From NCBI GenBank assembly GCA_028564675.1, contig JAOVVO010000032.1, forward strand, positions 1 to 64,000: a stretch of 64,000 bases of DNA. Direction: 5' to 3'. A program made the translations under genes and the position numbers. How positions within the stretch are numbered: position 1 is the first letter of the stretch; every line of letters begins with the position of its first letter. The notes beneath the pieces were generated by a model. It was not told the DNA's origin. It searched no databases and saw nothing but the letters and a program-made list of their open reading frames with translations. Shown in pieces: positions 23,368 to 35,668 of this stretch. Origin of the DNA: Onchocerca lupi (taxonomy: Eukaryota; Nematoda; Chromadorea; Rhabditida; Onchocercidae).

Positions 23368-26166
23368 ATACAAACCAGTATGTGTCCTGCGATGCCGCTG
23401 CAATTCATCGGAACGTGTAAACCTTTTTTGACAATGTGCCCAGTCGCATGCAAATGGTTTTTGTCCTGCATGTCCTCTTAAATGCGCTCGCAAATGTGAT
23501 GTCTTCCCGTAGGTTTTTTCACACAAATGACAAATATGCAAACGTTGCTTTTCACCACTTTTTACCCTTAAAGAAAAATTAAATCAGTATTTATTCGGAA
23601 ACTATTGGAAAAACAAAATACCTGAGACACTGAATCACAAAATTCCCAAATATTCGGAATTCACAATTATTCTTTGCAGGTGAACCAAAGAAAAGTGGAA
23701 AAACTTGCAATTTATTGTTAGTACTGTTCTGACAATTCGGGCAGTTACATGCAGTTCTTTTCGGAGTTTTCTGCTGCTTGTATCCTAGTTGCTGACCGAT
23801 TGTTGAAGCATTTGCTGTAGCATCGAATTCATTTTGACGACTGTAACGATATCCTTGACTGGGTGCTTCTGCTGCATCTCCTGCTGCCGTGGTAATTATC
23901 CACTTTTGCGGATCATTCGGATCTTGGATGAAATGTAAATTTCCTGCAATAAAACTGAATAAATAAAATCCTCCCTTTTATAATATTTATTTTAGTGGTG
24001 TACAGACATTATATCAATTTTCAGCAATCGAATAAGATATTCACATATATGCAATATTCTGGCGAAATAAGATAGCGGAGCATCTTAATCTGTTGAATAT
24101 CAATATATCTGAGGGACCTTCTTCAAACCAACATGAACTGCCCAAAGTACAAGGGGTGATTATTTAATTTTTCTTTTTCCTTGTATTAACGCCAAGTTAT
24201 CGTTTGATCAGTCAATTCTTTATTTCAATTCATTTTTCAGCAATAATATTTCTTTGGGAAACGAACTGACAAGTGAACCGCATAAAATAAAAAGATAAAT
24301 TCACATTTAATCAATAAATTCCTGAAAAATCGTTAAAAGTGATATACAAACCCAATTTTATCCTTTGCTGAGTAGTGACACCATTAGCACTACCATCATC
24401 TATTTCTTGTTTTATATTTGCTTGCTGTGGTTGCTGCATTTCCACATTTCTCATTTGTTGTAAAGTCTGCTGTTGCAGATGATGAGGTTGTGCGTGCAAA
24501 CTGGCCAATACTGGTTTCGTATCTGGAGTCGGATGCATTTGCAGCGGTATAAATGCTATCTAAAACATTTAAGTGATCGTAAGTTTTCATACTCGAAATT
24601 CACAGTTCAAGATAAATTCAAAGCGCAAACTTCGTTAGAAGAAGCTTTCATTGAATTTATCCTGCAGCTTTAGAAATTCATTACCTGCAGCAACATTGAG
24701 GAATTCTAAAATATTAGTTTGGAGTAATTTGCTCATTACTCCAATATCTTGTTTCATTTCTTTCTTATTTGAAAACGACAACATGAGGACTTAGTTTTTT
24801 ATTTTTTCAATATGACATTTTGAATTCGAGAAATCAAAAAAACCTGTTGCGGTGTCTGATTGGGTCCAGCTGTTGGCTGTTGTACAATGTAAAACTGATT
24901 AGTCTGCTGGATACCGGTAGGTTGAATTGGTATTGAAGGGCCTGGAAACACCGCTGCAAATCTTGGTAAAAACAAATACTGATGAAAAAACATAAGAATG
25001 AAAGAAGGGAATTAATTTTGCTGCTCAGTACTCTAAACTGCATCAGATTGAGTATATGCGGTTAGATTCGCGAAGTCACATTATGATAAAAATTAAGCTT
25101 TAATCCATTTTTTTTTTTTTTTTTTTTGGTTGAATATATTTCATCGCTCTTATTAATTTTATGTATTGCCCGCCCGTTATTTCATTTATTTCAATAAAAA
25201 TAGAGATCGCAGATTTACTCTAGAACAAGTGAATATATGATTTAGAATGGAAGATCAGATCAAATCTATCTGATATATCCACATGTATAGCCTCAGTTTA
25301 AAAAATCGTTAAAAAATGGAATTTGCAATGATAGCCGTCCAGAACGCAAATCTTCCGAGTAGAAAGGATTCCTCTGAGTTGTTTTGTTACGTTCTGCTTT
25401 GCTGTAAAGTGATTGCAAATCTTACTAGCAATTGCCGGTTGTTGTATTACCAAGAACTGTTGAGTTTGTCCAGGCCCTGTGACCGGTATGAGCTGGACCT
25501 GGGTCGGCTGCTGTCCACTCTGATTTTGAGTGGCAATTGGTATAAATTGAACCTGGAAAGAAAAGCTTTGAAGGTCACAACAAAATGCTTTAAGGTAAAG
25601 TAGTTATGGAGAAAAGTAAGTTCCGAATTTGAATTGCAAATTTCAATTTTACAGTGGAAAGAGAAAGAAATGAATTGAATAAATCAACTGCACTTGGAGA
25701 TTTACGTTTTAAAACACAAGAGTTAAATGGAATGCCATGTTTGCGCTGGGACATTTTGTTAACTAGCTTTTGCAAATTTTTATTGCTTTATCTAACACAA
25801 ATAATGAAATGACACACGTTCAACTGCAGATTAATACCGAATTTGAAAAGAGTGGTTTATCAGAAAGTGCGTGAAAATCTCTCCTGTATCACTTACCCTC
25901 CACCTTACTGTTCCGTCATCCGGAAAATATGATCGGTAAACTGAGGTGCGAAGTGAATGAAGCTTTACCTGCTGATGTTGTATGGACGTGGGCTGAGGCT
26001 GCGATTGTTGCGCCACGGCGGAAGTACCATTCGTACCGGTGTTACCGGTGATGGGTTTTGGCAGTATGGGAGTGTCCTGCGTCGCTGGAGGTTGTGTTGT
26101 AGAAGGCGACGGCGCTGCCGGATTGGACGATGACTGCTTGGGCAGGATAGGGGTGGTCTCAGCCAT
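23020..26166 (-). CDS. sptf-3: Sp-family zinc-finger transcription factor (SPTF-3-like)
   Basis: Nuclear DNA-binding factor for GC/GT boxes. Eight exons: 25969-26166, 25426-25552, 24844-24953, 24685-24705 (21-nt microexon), 24352-24559, 23709-23943, 23376-23566, 23020-23252; 1323 nt, 440 residues. The order is: Ser/Thr/Pro/Gln-rich start containing two TPILPK copies; Gln-rich stretches (VQFIPIA, QQFLVIQQP, QFYIVQQP) typical of Sp1/3/4 activation domains; IKQEIDD, a possible SUMO-acceptor site; a Buttonhead box KRTACNCPNC; and three C2H2 fingers with Sp1 recognition residues. Finger 1 is C-x2-C rather than the usual Sp C-x4-C. The exon ending at 23709 must use a GC donor (GCAAGT) to keep phase. 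Closest named relative, from memory, is C. elegans SPTF-3. The start is the first ATG after a GC-rich leader. Confidence 0.9.
23327..23365. repeat. 39-base A homopolymer in Sp gene intron
   Basis: Pure A run on the plus strand, 10 bp from the splice donor of the finger 1-2 exon. The same intron in the duplicated copy lacks it, so it expanded after duplication. Confidence 0.9.
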
Positions 26167-27199
26167 TGCGGGGCGGGGGCCACCTGTTGCTGCTGCCCCT
26201 TTTCAACACGAATTCACACAAGGCTGGGGCAGGCCGTTCTGCGCAACCTGTCAACTCTTCCGGTATACGTTACCGCACGCTTACTTCTACTCTTGCTTTG
26301 GATAGCGCGATCCTACGCAACGCACCAACAATTAGGGAAGGAACGGGAACGAAGAAAGCACACCTCTCTGTTGCTCTGTAGCGATCGATTCAGCCAACTT
26401 GGATGGGACGAGGGGCGGACCATGGAATTAATGCGGCCCATCTCGTTGAATGGGTGTGTTTCTTTGGCAAAAATGGGCGTGGTGCTCGTCGATGCCAGGG
26501 ACACTTGTTGCATTGGTGGATGGGTAGCATTAGCCGCCTTCCTAATGTAGACACTTTTTTCCCGATAATTAATTGGAATAAGCCGTTGTCCTGTTATTAC
26601 TTGAGAGTATTGTACTATATGGTCATTATCGGATTCTTACAGTTGTACAGCTTGCAGAAATTCTCTGCTGTAGTCTATAAGTCTATGATGAAAGTTTGTT
26701 GAGGACTTCACTCCTATCACAGTTAAGCAATTTGGTGGTCTTATAAAAATTTTGCTCAAAAGAACAATTCATAAAGCTTAGTGGGAATTCTCTTACAATA
26801 ATTCATGGTACTTGCATTAAGACGACCCACAAAAGCCCATTACCAAATATCCTACAAGTTTTTTTTATTAAATTTTCTATTTCAATTATTCATCACTTCG
26901 TTTCCCAAAGTGAATTTTCTTAATTATGACTCTCTTTTATTCTTGACATGCATCTGAACAAGCAATATAACTTTAACAAATGAACAATAAAGGACCGTAA
27001 ATATTTCTTCTCATGCTATTCTCCTAGGTATTTAAGTTTTAATTCCTATTACAGAGAAGCAAAAAATATAGGAATGTTACAAAGAATGCATGAATATCTT
27101 CACAAGTGTGTCACTAAGTCTCTAATTTGCATCTTCAGGTCAGTTCTAATACAGCGAACCATTTATTTTGGCCTTCTTAGCTAAAAGCCTCCACATTAT
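26167..27199. other. Sp gene 5' region and OLA1 3' flank
   Basis: The first 400 bp next to the Sp start are GC-richer than the rest of the window and carry GC/GT boxes. Open frames on the plus strand here reflect composition. A reverse-strand AATAAA near 27162 is a likely OLA1 polyadenylation signal. Confidence 0.5.
26170..26179. promoter_or_regulatory. GC box in Sp gene leader
   Basis: GGGGCGGGGG, a perfect Sp1-type GC box, 4 bp upstream of the Sp gene start codon. Related sites follow at 26412-26418 (GGGGCGG) and 26475-26482 (GGGCGTGG, a GT/CACCC box). This is suggestive of autoregulation; no binding is shown. Confidence 0.5.
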
Positions 27200-30098
27200 T
27201 CATTTCTTCTTAGTAGTAAGACCAGCACCAGCATTAAATTTAAATAATATTACATCACCATCTTCAACGACATAATTTCTGCCTTGTTGACGATATTTTC
27301 CCGCTGCCTTCACAGCAGTTTCGCTGCCCAGCTCCATTAAGTCGTCCACTTTACATACTTCGGCCATAATAAATCCTTTTTCAAAATCCGTGTGAATCCT
27401 TCCAGCGGCTTGCGGCGCTTTTGTTCCTTTCTTCAAATGACAATATCGATTTAGTTGCCATTAAAAATAATTTTACTAGAAAATTGAAATCCTTAGAAAA
27501 AATGCATTTCACTATGATTTTAAACTGCAATGAAACCTACCTGGATTGTCCATGCTTTCACTTCATCTTTACCAGTCGTGAAAAAGTATTCAAGTTGTAA
27601 TGCCTTGTAGCCGGTTTTCACAATTTTATCCAATGCGCTGAAACGAGCTGCTAAGAGACAAGAAGGAAAGGATAAACTTATAAAAAAGAAAAAAAAATGA
27701 ACAAGCATAAATCAAACATTCTACTAGATTCAGTTGAAAGGAAATATACCTTGTTGTATTCTGTTCTTTCAAAAAGACAATTCGCTCATCTTCTGGCATT
27801 TCCATAAGCTTCAATTCGAATGTACCGCTAAATGGAATGCAAACTGCATGCGGGTCATTCTCACTCAACCAGGCTTTAATCTTTGACAACCATTTATTTT
27901 TCTGCAAATGAAAATAAAATCATACATTCGTTGTCACCAATTGCCTGGTGGATATATTTTTTTGAAATGCAACAAAATTATGCTAGAATTCTTTATTTGC
28001 AAATATTGAGAAGAAAATAATTATCTCCTGAAAAGCAGCTGTTAGCTTTTCTGGATAATTAGATTACCGAAATTCTCGAAAATTCTCAGCACCAGAAAAC
28101 TTACCTTCCTGATATAATCTGCATCTGAGAGATTGATCAAATAAACAATGGGCTTAGCCGTTAATAAAAGGTGATGATTCAACGCTTCCACTTCTTTTTC
28201 ATTCCATGTCATCAAACGAACGGGTTGACCGTCTTCCTCTAATAGCTTTTTCACCTATAATTAAAAAGCCTCGAGTACTTCGATTTTCTTCAGAATATTT
28301 TCTTCTTTCTAAATATTTCCTTCTTCTGTCGAGATCACCTTCAATAGTGTTTCATACTCCAGCTTTTTGCTTTTATCACCACCTCTTACGACAACTTTCT
28401 CCAGTTTATCTGTGGCGCCTTCCAGATACTGCAAATCTTTCTTGATAAGTTCGTTTTGTATTATACCAAGATCTCGAACAGGATTAACTTCACCTTCTAC
28501 ATGCGTAACATTGTCGTCATCAAAAGCACTGAAATAATTTTGATTTCTAATCTTTAGCGTAAATTTCATAGGATCTGTTCGTAGAAGAGGAGAATTTTAG
28601 TCATCCTATAAATTTAATAGTTTTAAATTTTCATGATAGTATGAAAAGACAAAGGACTAAGAAATTGTATTAAAAAAAGTGTTCAATTTATATATGGCAA
28701 ATAATTCTTTTACAACTGAATTCCATCCCTTTTTAAACTTCATAACTAAATGATAGTATGAAAAGACGAAGGATTTACGAATTAAATCAAGCTTTTTTTT
28801 TTTCGTAATGACTAACCGACAAAGATGAAAAAGCGCATCGCAGGCACTAACATGTGATAGAAAAGCATTACCCAGACCTAGTCCTTCAGAAGCGCCGTTC
28901 ACCAAACCAGCAATATCAACAACATTTAAAAATGCCGGAACTTTACTGAGCGGCTTGAAATGCTCTACCAACCAATCAAAACGATTATCATTAACGGGTA
29001 CGCGACCTAAAACAATAACGACTTCCTGCCAATAAACGATGCTTAGAAATGATCTCGAAATTAAAAATTCTATTATTTAGATGAAAACAGAGATAAATAA
29101 AGGAGATACACGAAAGATTTAAAGCAGATGTCGATATTCCCGCAAATTTAACACTTTCTTTAGGAATGTTTTTAAAGATATAGAAATCCAAAGGTAACTG
29201 GATTTTACAGACTTATAGAATATCATAGATTTTTGGTTGTTTTTATGTTATTTTTTGTAATCGTCATAAGAATAAAAAGCACAGAACTGAATTCAGGAGT
29301 GACAAAGACGATCGTTAGAAATAAGGAAAGTGATATGATGTATTTTTCGAGAATATTAGCGAAAAAATAATGCAAGGAGTAAATTAATTATTTCAAACTT
29401 ACTTTCGTTAGGATCAATTGTGCAGAAAGGAAAATTTTCTGCTTGTGCTTGACTTTTCGTTAGCACATTGAAAAAAGTGCTTTTCCCGACATTCGGAACT
29501 CCAAGAATACCCATCTGAATTGAACTCATTACATCATTCTGTACAACCAAAGACGCATAGTTACAAAGATGAATTGCAAATTTAAATTATAAATTCGTTA
29601 ATATTTATTTTGGTTACGATAGTGCACTTATGCTTCACTTACAAAGAAAATCTTAATTAATCAGAACGAAAGAATTGCAACAGTAATAGGATAATGTCGA
29701 ACCATAAGGGTGTATCTCCAAGAAATTTCAAACAAAAAATATATTTGGGTCAAAACAGCCAGACAGTCGGAATAGGTGCATCTTAACCATTGTGTGCTCA
29801 AAATGGGAATAATTTGAATACTGTTTTCATGAAACATAAAGAGAGACAACAAGCATTATGCATTCGCAAAACCATCACAGAATACAAAAAACAGTGCTTA
29901 CAACTCTATTGATTTCTAGAAATTTTGTAGTTGCCAGTGAATTGAAAAAATAAATAATAAACTTGCCACTAATTCATCTCCTCAAAATAAAAATTGTTAG
30001 AATATGAGCGAGATGACACCAACCTTTAAATTCGTTCCTATCCGACCCATTAGAGGCATGCGCTCTTCAGTTGCATCACCTTTTTTTTTTGGTGGCAT
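27200..30098 (-). CDS. OLA1: Obg-like ATPase 1
   Basis: Cytosolic P-loop ATPase of the Obg/YchF family, linked to ribosomes and stress responses. Eight exons: 30024-30098, 29403-29514, 28817-29006, 28339-28528, 28105-28254, 27750-27901, 27541-27637, 27200-27430; 1197 nt, 398 residues (human about 396). Seen in order: MPPKKK start; Walker A GVPNVGKST (residues 30-38); switch region FPFCTIDPNES; VVDIAGLV (G3); a coiled-coil insertion with DKLEKVVVRGGDK; the base-recognition motif; and the C-terminal TGS domain with KGTKAPQAAGRIHTDFEKGF and YVVEDGDVILFKF. The G4 motif reads NLSD where OLA1 proteins usually have NxxE. A TTTTTTTAG acceptor about 35 nt upstream of ATG could be a trans-splice site. 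It lies 520 bp downstream of the Sm protein B gene, close enough for an operon. Confidence 0.97.
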
Positions 30099-30617
30099 TA
30101 TTCGTTTAGTTGTTATTAATTAATGACCGAATCGCTAAAAAAAGCTATGTAAAAAAATTATATCTATTTAACTTGACCCGAAAATACGCTTACTGGATTT
30201 GAATCGACATTGAAATTAAGTGTATGTTACTAGCATACTTGTTCATGAAGGATGATCTGCAAACAACTAAAAATACACAGATGAATTCAAAGGCAGTTTC
30301 GTTCGAATCTTTCTTGGTATAACAAAACAAGAGAAAGAAAGAAAGAAGAATATTTATTATCCATTAATGAAACTACTGCAGAAAAACAATATCTGAGAAG
30401 TGAGCTACTTTTTCAGGAATATAACAAATCACTAGTTCAGTAATTAAACGATTAAATGAACCTATTTTCAAAACATTGGCATTGTACAGCCAAAAAATTA
30501 CCTCAAAAGTTGGTGCAGAACAACTTTTTCTTAAGATTTTATTTGAAAAAAATAGAAATCGCACAAAAACAAATGTTAAAAAATGAAAAAGAACAAAGAT
30601 AATGAAATTTCTGGAAA

Positions 30618-32415
30618 TCAATGATACATTGGTCCTCGTGGTGGGAAAACTTGTGGAACCACAAAGGGTGGCGCTCCAGGCATTGGTTGAGGCTGCATCA
30701 TTCCCATACCAGGACCACCAATGCCACGTACTGCTCCTTGCAAACCTTGAATGAAAAATTATGAAAATTAAGATTAGCATTTAATAAAAAGGCGATGAGT
30801 GGAAGTTTTTATAATTATTATTATGAATAAAATCTTCCGACTATGTATTTTCGCTACCATGAAGACTAATCTTGAAATGAAAGATAAGATAAAGAAAAAA
30901 TGTAGTTTCTTCTTAAAAAATTAAAATATAAAATCTTTATTTTTTCATGCTTTATTTTTTATTCCATTCTTCATTTATCTTATCTTCCATCACATTATTT
31001 TCGAAAACATTTGAATTTCTCGTACAAAACTCCAAATTAAGAGAAATTCATTCCTTGTACATGAAGAAATAACGACAACAGGATTTCTTTCTCTTAATCA
31101 TGGATGGACTCGCAATGCATAAGAAAGCTTCTATCTTCTATCTATTCTTTCGTCATTTTCTTTTTCCCTGCCTCATTCAAATTAGCCAAATTCCTAAATT
31201 TGGAAAAAGCAAAAACAAAAACACTAACCAGGGGCAGGTCCAGGAGGTCCGACCATAGGCGGTCCCATACCGCGTCCAGCTGGTTTTGCCGCACCAGGTC
31301 CACCAATATTTCCGGCCTTTCCCTGCTGTTTTGAATCATCATCCTGTTCATTAGATTGAACAGTCATTGAAACTATGTGTTCACCACGCAACAATACCAG
31401 ACCCAGCGTCCGTTTCTCTTCCCCCTAAAAAAACTATACATATATAAAAAAGAACAAAAAGTTTAAAAAAAAAGCAAAAATCAATTAACACGCCATATAA
31501 AAACTAAAATATATAAATATTAAATAATCAATGTTCAACTAATGCAGAGGATTTATTAATTTATTTGAGTTGTGCTTTTTACTGATGATTATTTTTCTCA
31601 ATGCCATACTCTTCACTGCTGATACCAAAAATAATGAAAGGTAATAGAATAAAGCACAAAGAAGTATGAATAAAGCTTTAGTGCTTCAAAATGTGTGACT
31701 CTACTCATTCTGTAAGTCTAGACATTTTACTGCAAATCAATTACCTCAGCAATCTTTTTGCCAGGTTTTGGTTTAATCCGACGCAATTCTTCACAATCGC
31801 ATAAAAGAATATTCATGTGTTTGTCGAAAGCTAAAGCAAATAGTTATTCAAATAAATGTAATAAAAAAATGATATCCATTAGCTTATGGTATGTTAACAT
31901 GAAATGTGATGCTTTAAAATTAATATTGTAGATAGAAGTATAATGAAATGTCAAATAAGGAAGTTGCACTACAACTTTATTAAAAATCCTCAAACTTTAC
32001 ATTGAGCAAGAAAAAAGTTGAGCATACCTTTGAAGTAGCCAACGAAGGTCCTAGAATCCAGTAACACCACTTTCATCTTACGATTCAAATGAGACATCAT
32101 TTTGTTGTTTTTGCTAATCGTCTGTAACAAAATAATAACGCAAAAACTGTTACAACAAAAGCATATCTTGGCATTTGAAGAAAATAAATAAACATGTAAA
32201 TATATTCGGAATAAAAAATGAAGAGTTGTCGCCGGAGACAGACCAACATACTAAAAATTCCGTCATTTAAATTATCAATTATTCACAATGACGAATGCTG
32301 TTATGGGACTAACGTGACTTAACATGCATTCCAACGTTATTCAAAGATACTTAAATTATTAAGATGATAATAATTAAGGGAAAGCTGGATAAATCAAATT
32401 GTTTCTACTTACCAT
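30618..32415 (-). CDS. snr-2: small nuclear ribonucleoprotein-associated protein B (Sm B)
   Basis: Core Sm-ring protein of spliceosomal U snRNPs. Five coding exons: 32413-32415 (start codon only), 32028-32121, 31745-31830, 31229-31424, 30618-30745; 507 nt, 168 residues. The Sm fold spans residues 1 to about 85: KNNKMMSHLNRKMKVVLLD and FVGYFKAFDKHMNILLCDC form Sm1, and TLGLVLLRGEHIVSMTV is Sm2. The remaining tail is Gly/Pro/Met-rich (GPPMVGPPGPAP, GGPGMGMM) as in SmB/B', ending GPMYH. The ATG-only first exon carries a GTAAGT donor and joins in phase to ACG ATT AGC. A possible polyadenylation signal lies near 30353-30358 (reverse AATAAA). Confidence 0.96.
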
Positions 32416-33484
32416 GTTGATAGTTTTAAGATCCTTTTACTCTTTGATAAGCAGCTGCAAATGAAAATCTGCAAATTATAAAAACACTGTAGATGAACAG
32501 CAAAAATATAAGAATACTATCTACCGGCAATCAACTGATGCTAAACATTCTTAAGAAATTCAACAATTTCGTTGAATCACAGTAAATCGTCCAGAAAAAA
32601 ACGACTAGAATATCATCAGGGAAGAAAAGACTTCTTCTTCCAATATTCGGTCTAACCGGTACTTTAACCTCGCCATCTCCCCATTCCTCTAGAGATCTCA
32701 AGTTCGCAATGCGCGACCTTAAATAAGACTGTTTGCATCGATTTATCCTATCATACAATTCGCTACGTTAGGGGCGGAGTTGATCCTCGTCCCATCCAAA
32801 TTTTTAATGAGTTGCAATCAGTTAAAAAATGTGTCAAGTGCAGGATAACTTCGACAGACTTGAAAAATACCCCATGAATTGGAAACTTATGAAGCACTTA
32901 TATGTGCGCTGAAAGCAAGAGCAAAAGTTGCTAAAAAAAAAAGTACACTGTAAGTCAATTATTAGGGTTTAATTCCCTACAACATAGCAACAATCGATTA
33001 ATACATAATATCGAGTCATATGTGAACATCATACGGCAACTTTAAAACAAACAGCAAATCAAAAACTGATATTGAAATCCAGTATCATTTTTGATTAAGT
33101 GATTGTCATTTCTTATAATTTACCCTTAAAAAAAAAAAAAGAAAAAAAAAAAGAAAAAAATTTATGTGCTTCAAGTGAATTCAGCGACAACGAAAAAAGA
33201 AGGAAAATAAGACTAGTTATAAATGAAAGATGTTATTCTAGTCTCACAGCATATGACTAATTTTTACCACAATAATATATTCCAAGCAATCTTTTTGTTT
33301 AAAAATATAGAATACTTCAAAATGTCCTTATCTTATAAATTTTAATTAGTCAAAGTCTATAAAAACATTGCACAATTTACATTTTAACACTGCATTTCAA
33401 TTATTGGTTAAAATTTACATATAAATTGATTTTGCAACCGACGAAATATGTCCAAATAAAATGCGAAAAATTCAAAAAAAAGAA
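32416..33484. other. intergenic between Sm B and PSMA7
   Basis: AT-rich with homopolymer runs. A GGGGCGGAG GC box at 32771-32779 lies about 360 bp upstream of the Sm B start. No gene is seen. Confidence 0.45.
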
Positions 33485-35668
33485 TCACTTTGATCCGGCA
33501 GCTTTTTTTGCTGCTTCATCCCCTTCGGCTTCTATTCTTTCAGCATCAACAATTTTGATTAGTTCTTCCACTTCTTCAGTTGGAAGAATTCGATAATCTA
33601 CCGTATGCCCCTGGACAAATGAACTACTTTAATAAAATTGGTAGCATGTTGCACTACAGCAAAACAAATATTCTGATGAGGAATGAAAAAGAAAACAATA
33701 CCTCTTCTTATAAAATATCACAAAAATCAAAATTCAGAAATACACTGTCAATTCACTTATAAAGATTAAAAGAGGATTATTCAACAACTTCTACAGCTGT
33801 AGGATGATTGAATGACTTACATGGATTTTTTTTAGAGAAAAATGCTAGTAATTAAGTAATTTATCTTAATTCATTGAATGATCATTTCCCATTGATATAA
33901 AAAAAAAAAAAAAAAAGAAAAAATGTTAACTGGTTCAGTAGATAGTTTCATGACAGCAATTTCAATATTCTGAGCACCACTTTGGACTACTTGTGATAAG
34001 GCTTTCACTACCAGTTTCAAAACGCTTGCTTCATCCGCTGTTGTCTCATCATTGTAGTGTTCTTCCAGGTACTCTCGCACTGGTTTCTCACCGCGACCTG
34101 TTGAATTTGCCTGCAAACTGCATTTGATAGTAAACTAAAAAAGTTTTACATGTGAAATAGAAAACTACAAACGAATTTTCCTTCATTCAATCTAATATGA
34201 TAGACAGTTTAAATGAATGACATGCTCCTCTAAATAAAATTGTTCATGTATAGCCAAATAGCTAACTCGGATCCAAACAAATATTATAAATAAATAACAA
34301 GAATTCAACTCCAGCAGCCCCGCTGGGAAAAAAACATCTATTAAATCATCTTATAATTATACAAATCACTTTCACTGGATTTTAAGTACTAACAGAATAT
34401 TCGTAATATGCTCCTGATGGTTCAGTTTTAAATAATCGTGGAGTTCCGTCAAAATCAAAACCACCAATAAGCATCGATATACCAAAAGGTCTTCTCCCTG
34501 GGCTTTGCGTAAATCTCTGCAAAATGCATTATGTAGTAATATATAATTATGCAAAGTTTGTAATTTGAACAATATGATGATAATCATTTTGAAATAAATA
34601 ATTAAACAGCAAACTTGTTTAGTGTTCGCAATATATCGTGCAATATAGCCTACTGTGACGGGATCTTCAAGCGTCAGTTTGTATGACTGACATTCAATTC
34701 GTGCCCTATCCACTAAAACGCGTGCATCCGCACTAAGGCCTGTAAAAACATGCTGATTCTGAAACCGTAAATTATATCACATTTTAGCTCTGAAAACCAA
34801 TACTTGCTATTATAAATTATTCATTAAAACTTAGACTAAATTAAGCTATATCCTGATATGTATATTTTTGTAATAATAACGTACAACACTTCACCGTAAT
34901 CAACAGAGAGAAAGACAATTTATAACAATTCTTGTTAAAAGCAAAATGATCTGTAATGAAGCCGAAAGAACTATAATGGAAGTAACGATAGTTGAAGTAA
35001 TAGTGAGACTAGCAAAAATCAACCAGTAGTGATTTGGATACAAAATCTACATTTGATTTATAGATACAACTACAGTAATATTTGTTTGTAAAATATGAAC
35101 ACTTCTCGAAACTTTGTGTAAAATAGTTAATCAAATATAACCGTCCAAACCATCTGATAATATAAAGAAATGATTTAATGGTGACATTTTCTTCCATGTC
35201 AGGCATGCAACTATGCTACCATTGAAAGTTGAACTACATAGAACTTATAATAGTTCTAATAATATGATAAGAAATTGTATTTCATTTAAATAGGCTACCT
35301 GCAAATGCAAGCATAACATGCTCATCGATGCTATGAATTTTGCGTATAGTGCGATCATCTTGCAATGTTGGTATCGATTTTTTCTCGACACCGATCACAA
35401 CACAGTTCTTACCTCGTACACCAACCTAGAAAAGTCTTCTGATAAATAACAATAACTGAGAAAAACAAAAGGATGTGAACAGAAAAATAACTCTTCTAAA
35501 AATCCTACTATGGATTAGAAAGAGCTCAGTGACACTGATCAAGTTTTAGATCAAAATTACTGGGATTACCGCAGTTGATCCTTTCTTGACTGCTTCTTGC
35601 GCATATTCCACTTGAAATAAATGACCGTCCGGAGAGAAAATTGTAATGGCACGATCATAACGCTCCAT
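33485..35668 (-). CDS. PSMA7: 20S proteasome subunit alpha type 7 (alpha-4)
   Basis: Outer-ring alpha subunit of the 20S proteasome core (C. elegans PAS-4 group). Six exons: 35570-35668, 35299-35425, 34615-34739, 34394-34516, 33931-34110, 33485-33610; 780 nt, 259 residues. The alpha-type N-terminal signature YDRAITIFSPDGHLFQVEY is complete, followed by AVKKGST, VGVRGKNCVVIGVEKK, the FGISMLIGGFDFDG block and NIEIAVMK. The tail is Glu/Lys-rich. The ATG lies 2 nt after TTTTCAG, so a spliced leader or a 5' UTR intron probably ends there. Confidence 0.96.

Noticed and set aside
26039..26702. Overlapping plus-strand frames upstream of the Sp gene
   Set aside because: They are in the GC-rich leader or promoter, partly antisense to exon 1, with no family signal or splice context.
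30373..30780. 135-codon minus-strand frame beyond the Sm B end
   Set aside because: Only 30618-30745 is coding, and in a different frame; the rest is intron and 3' flank.
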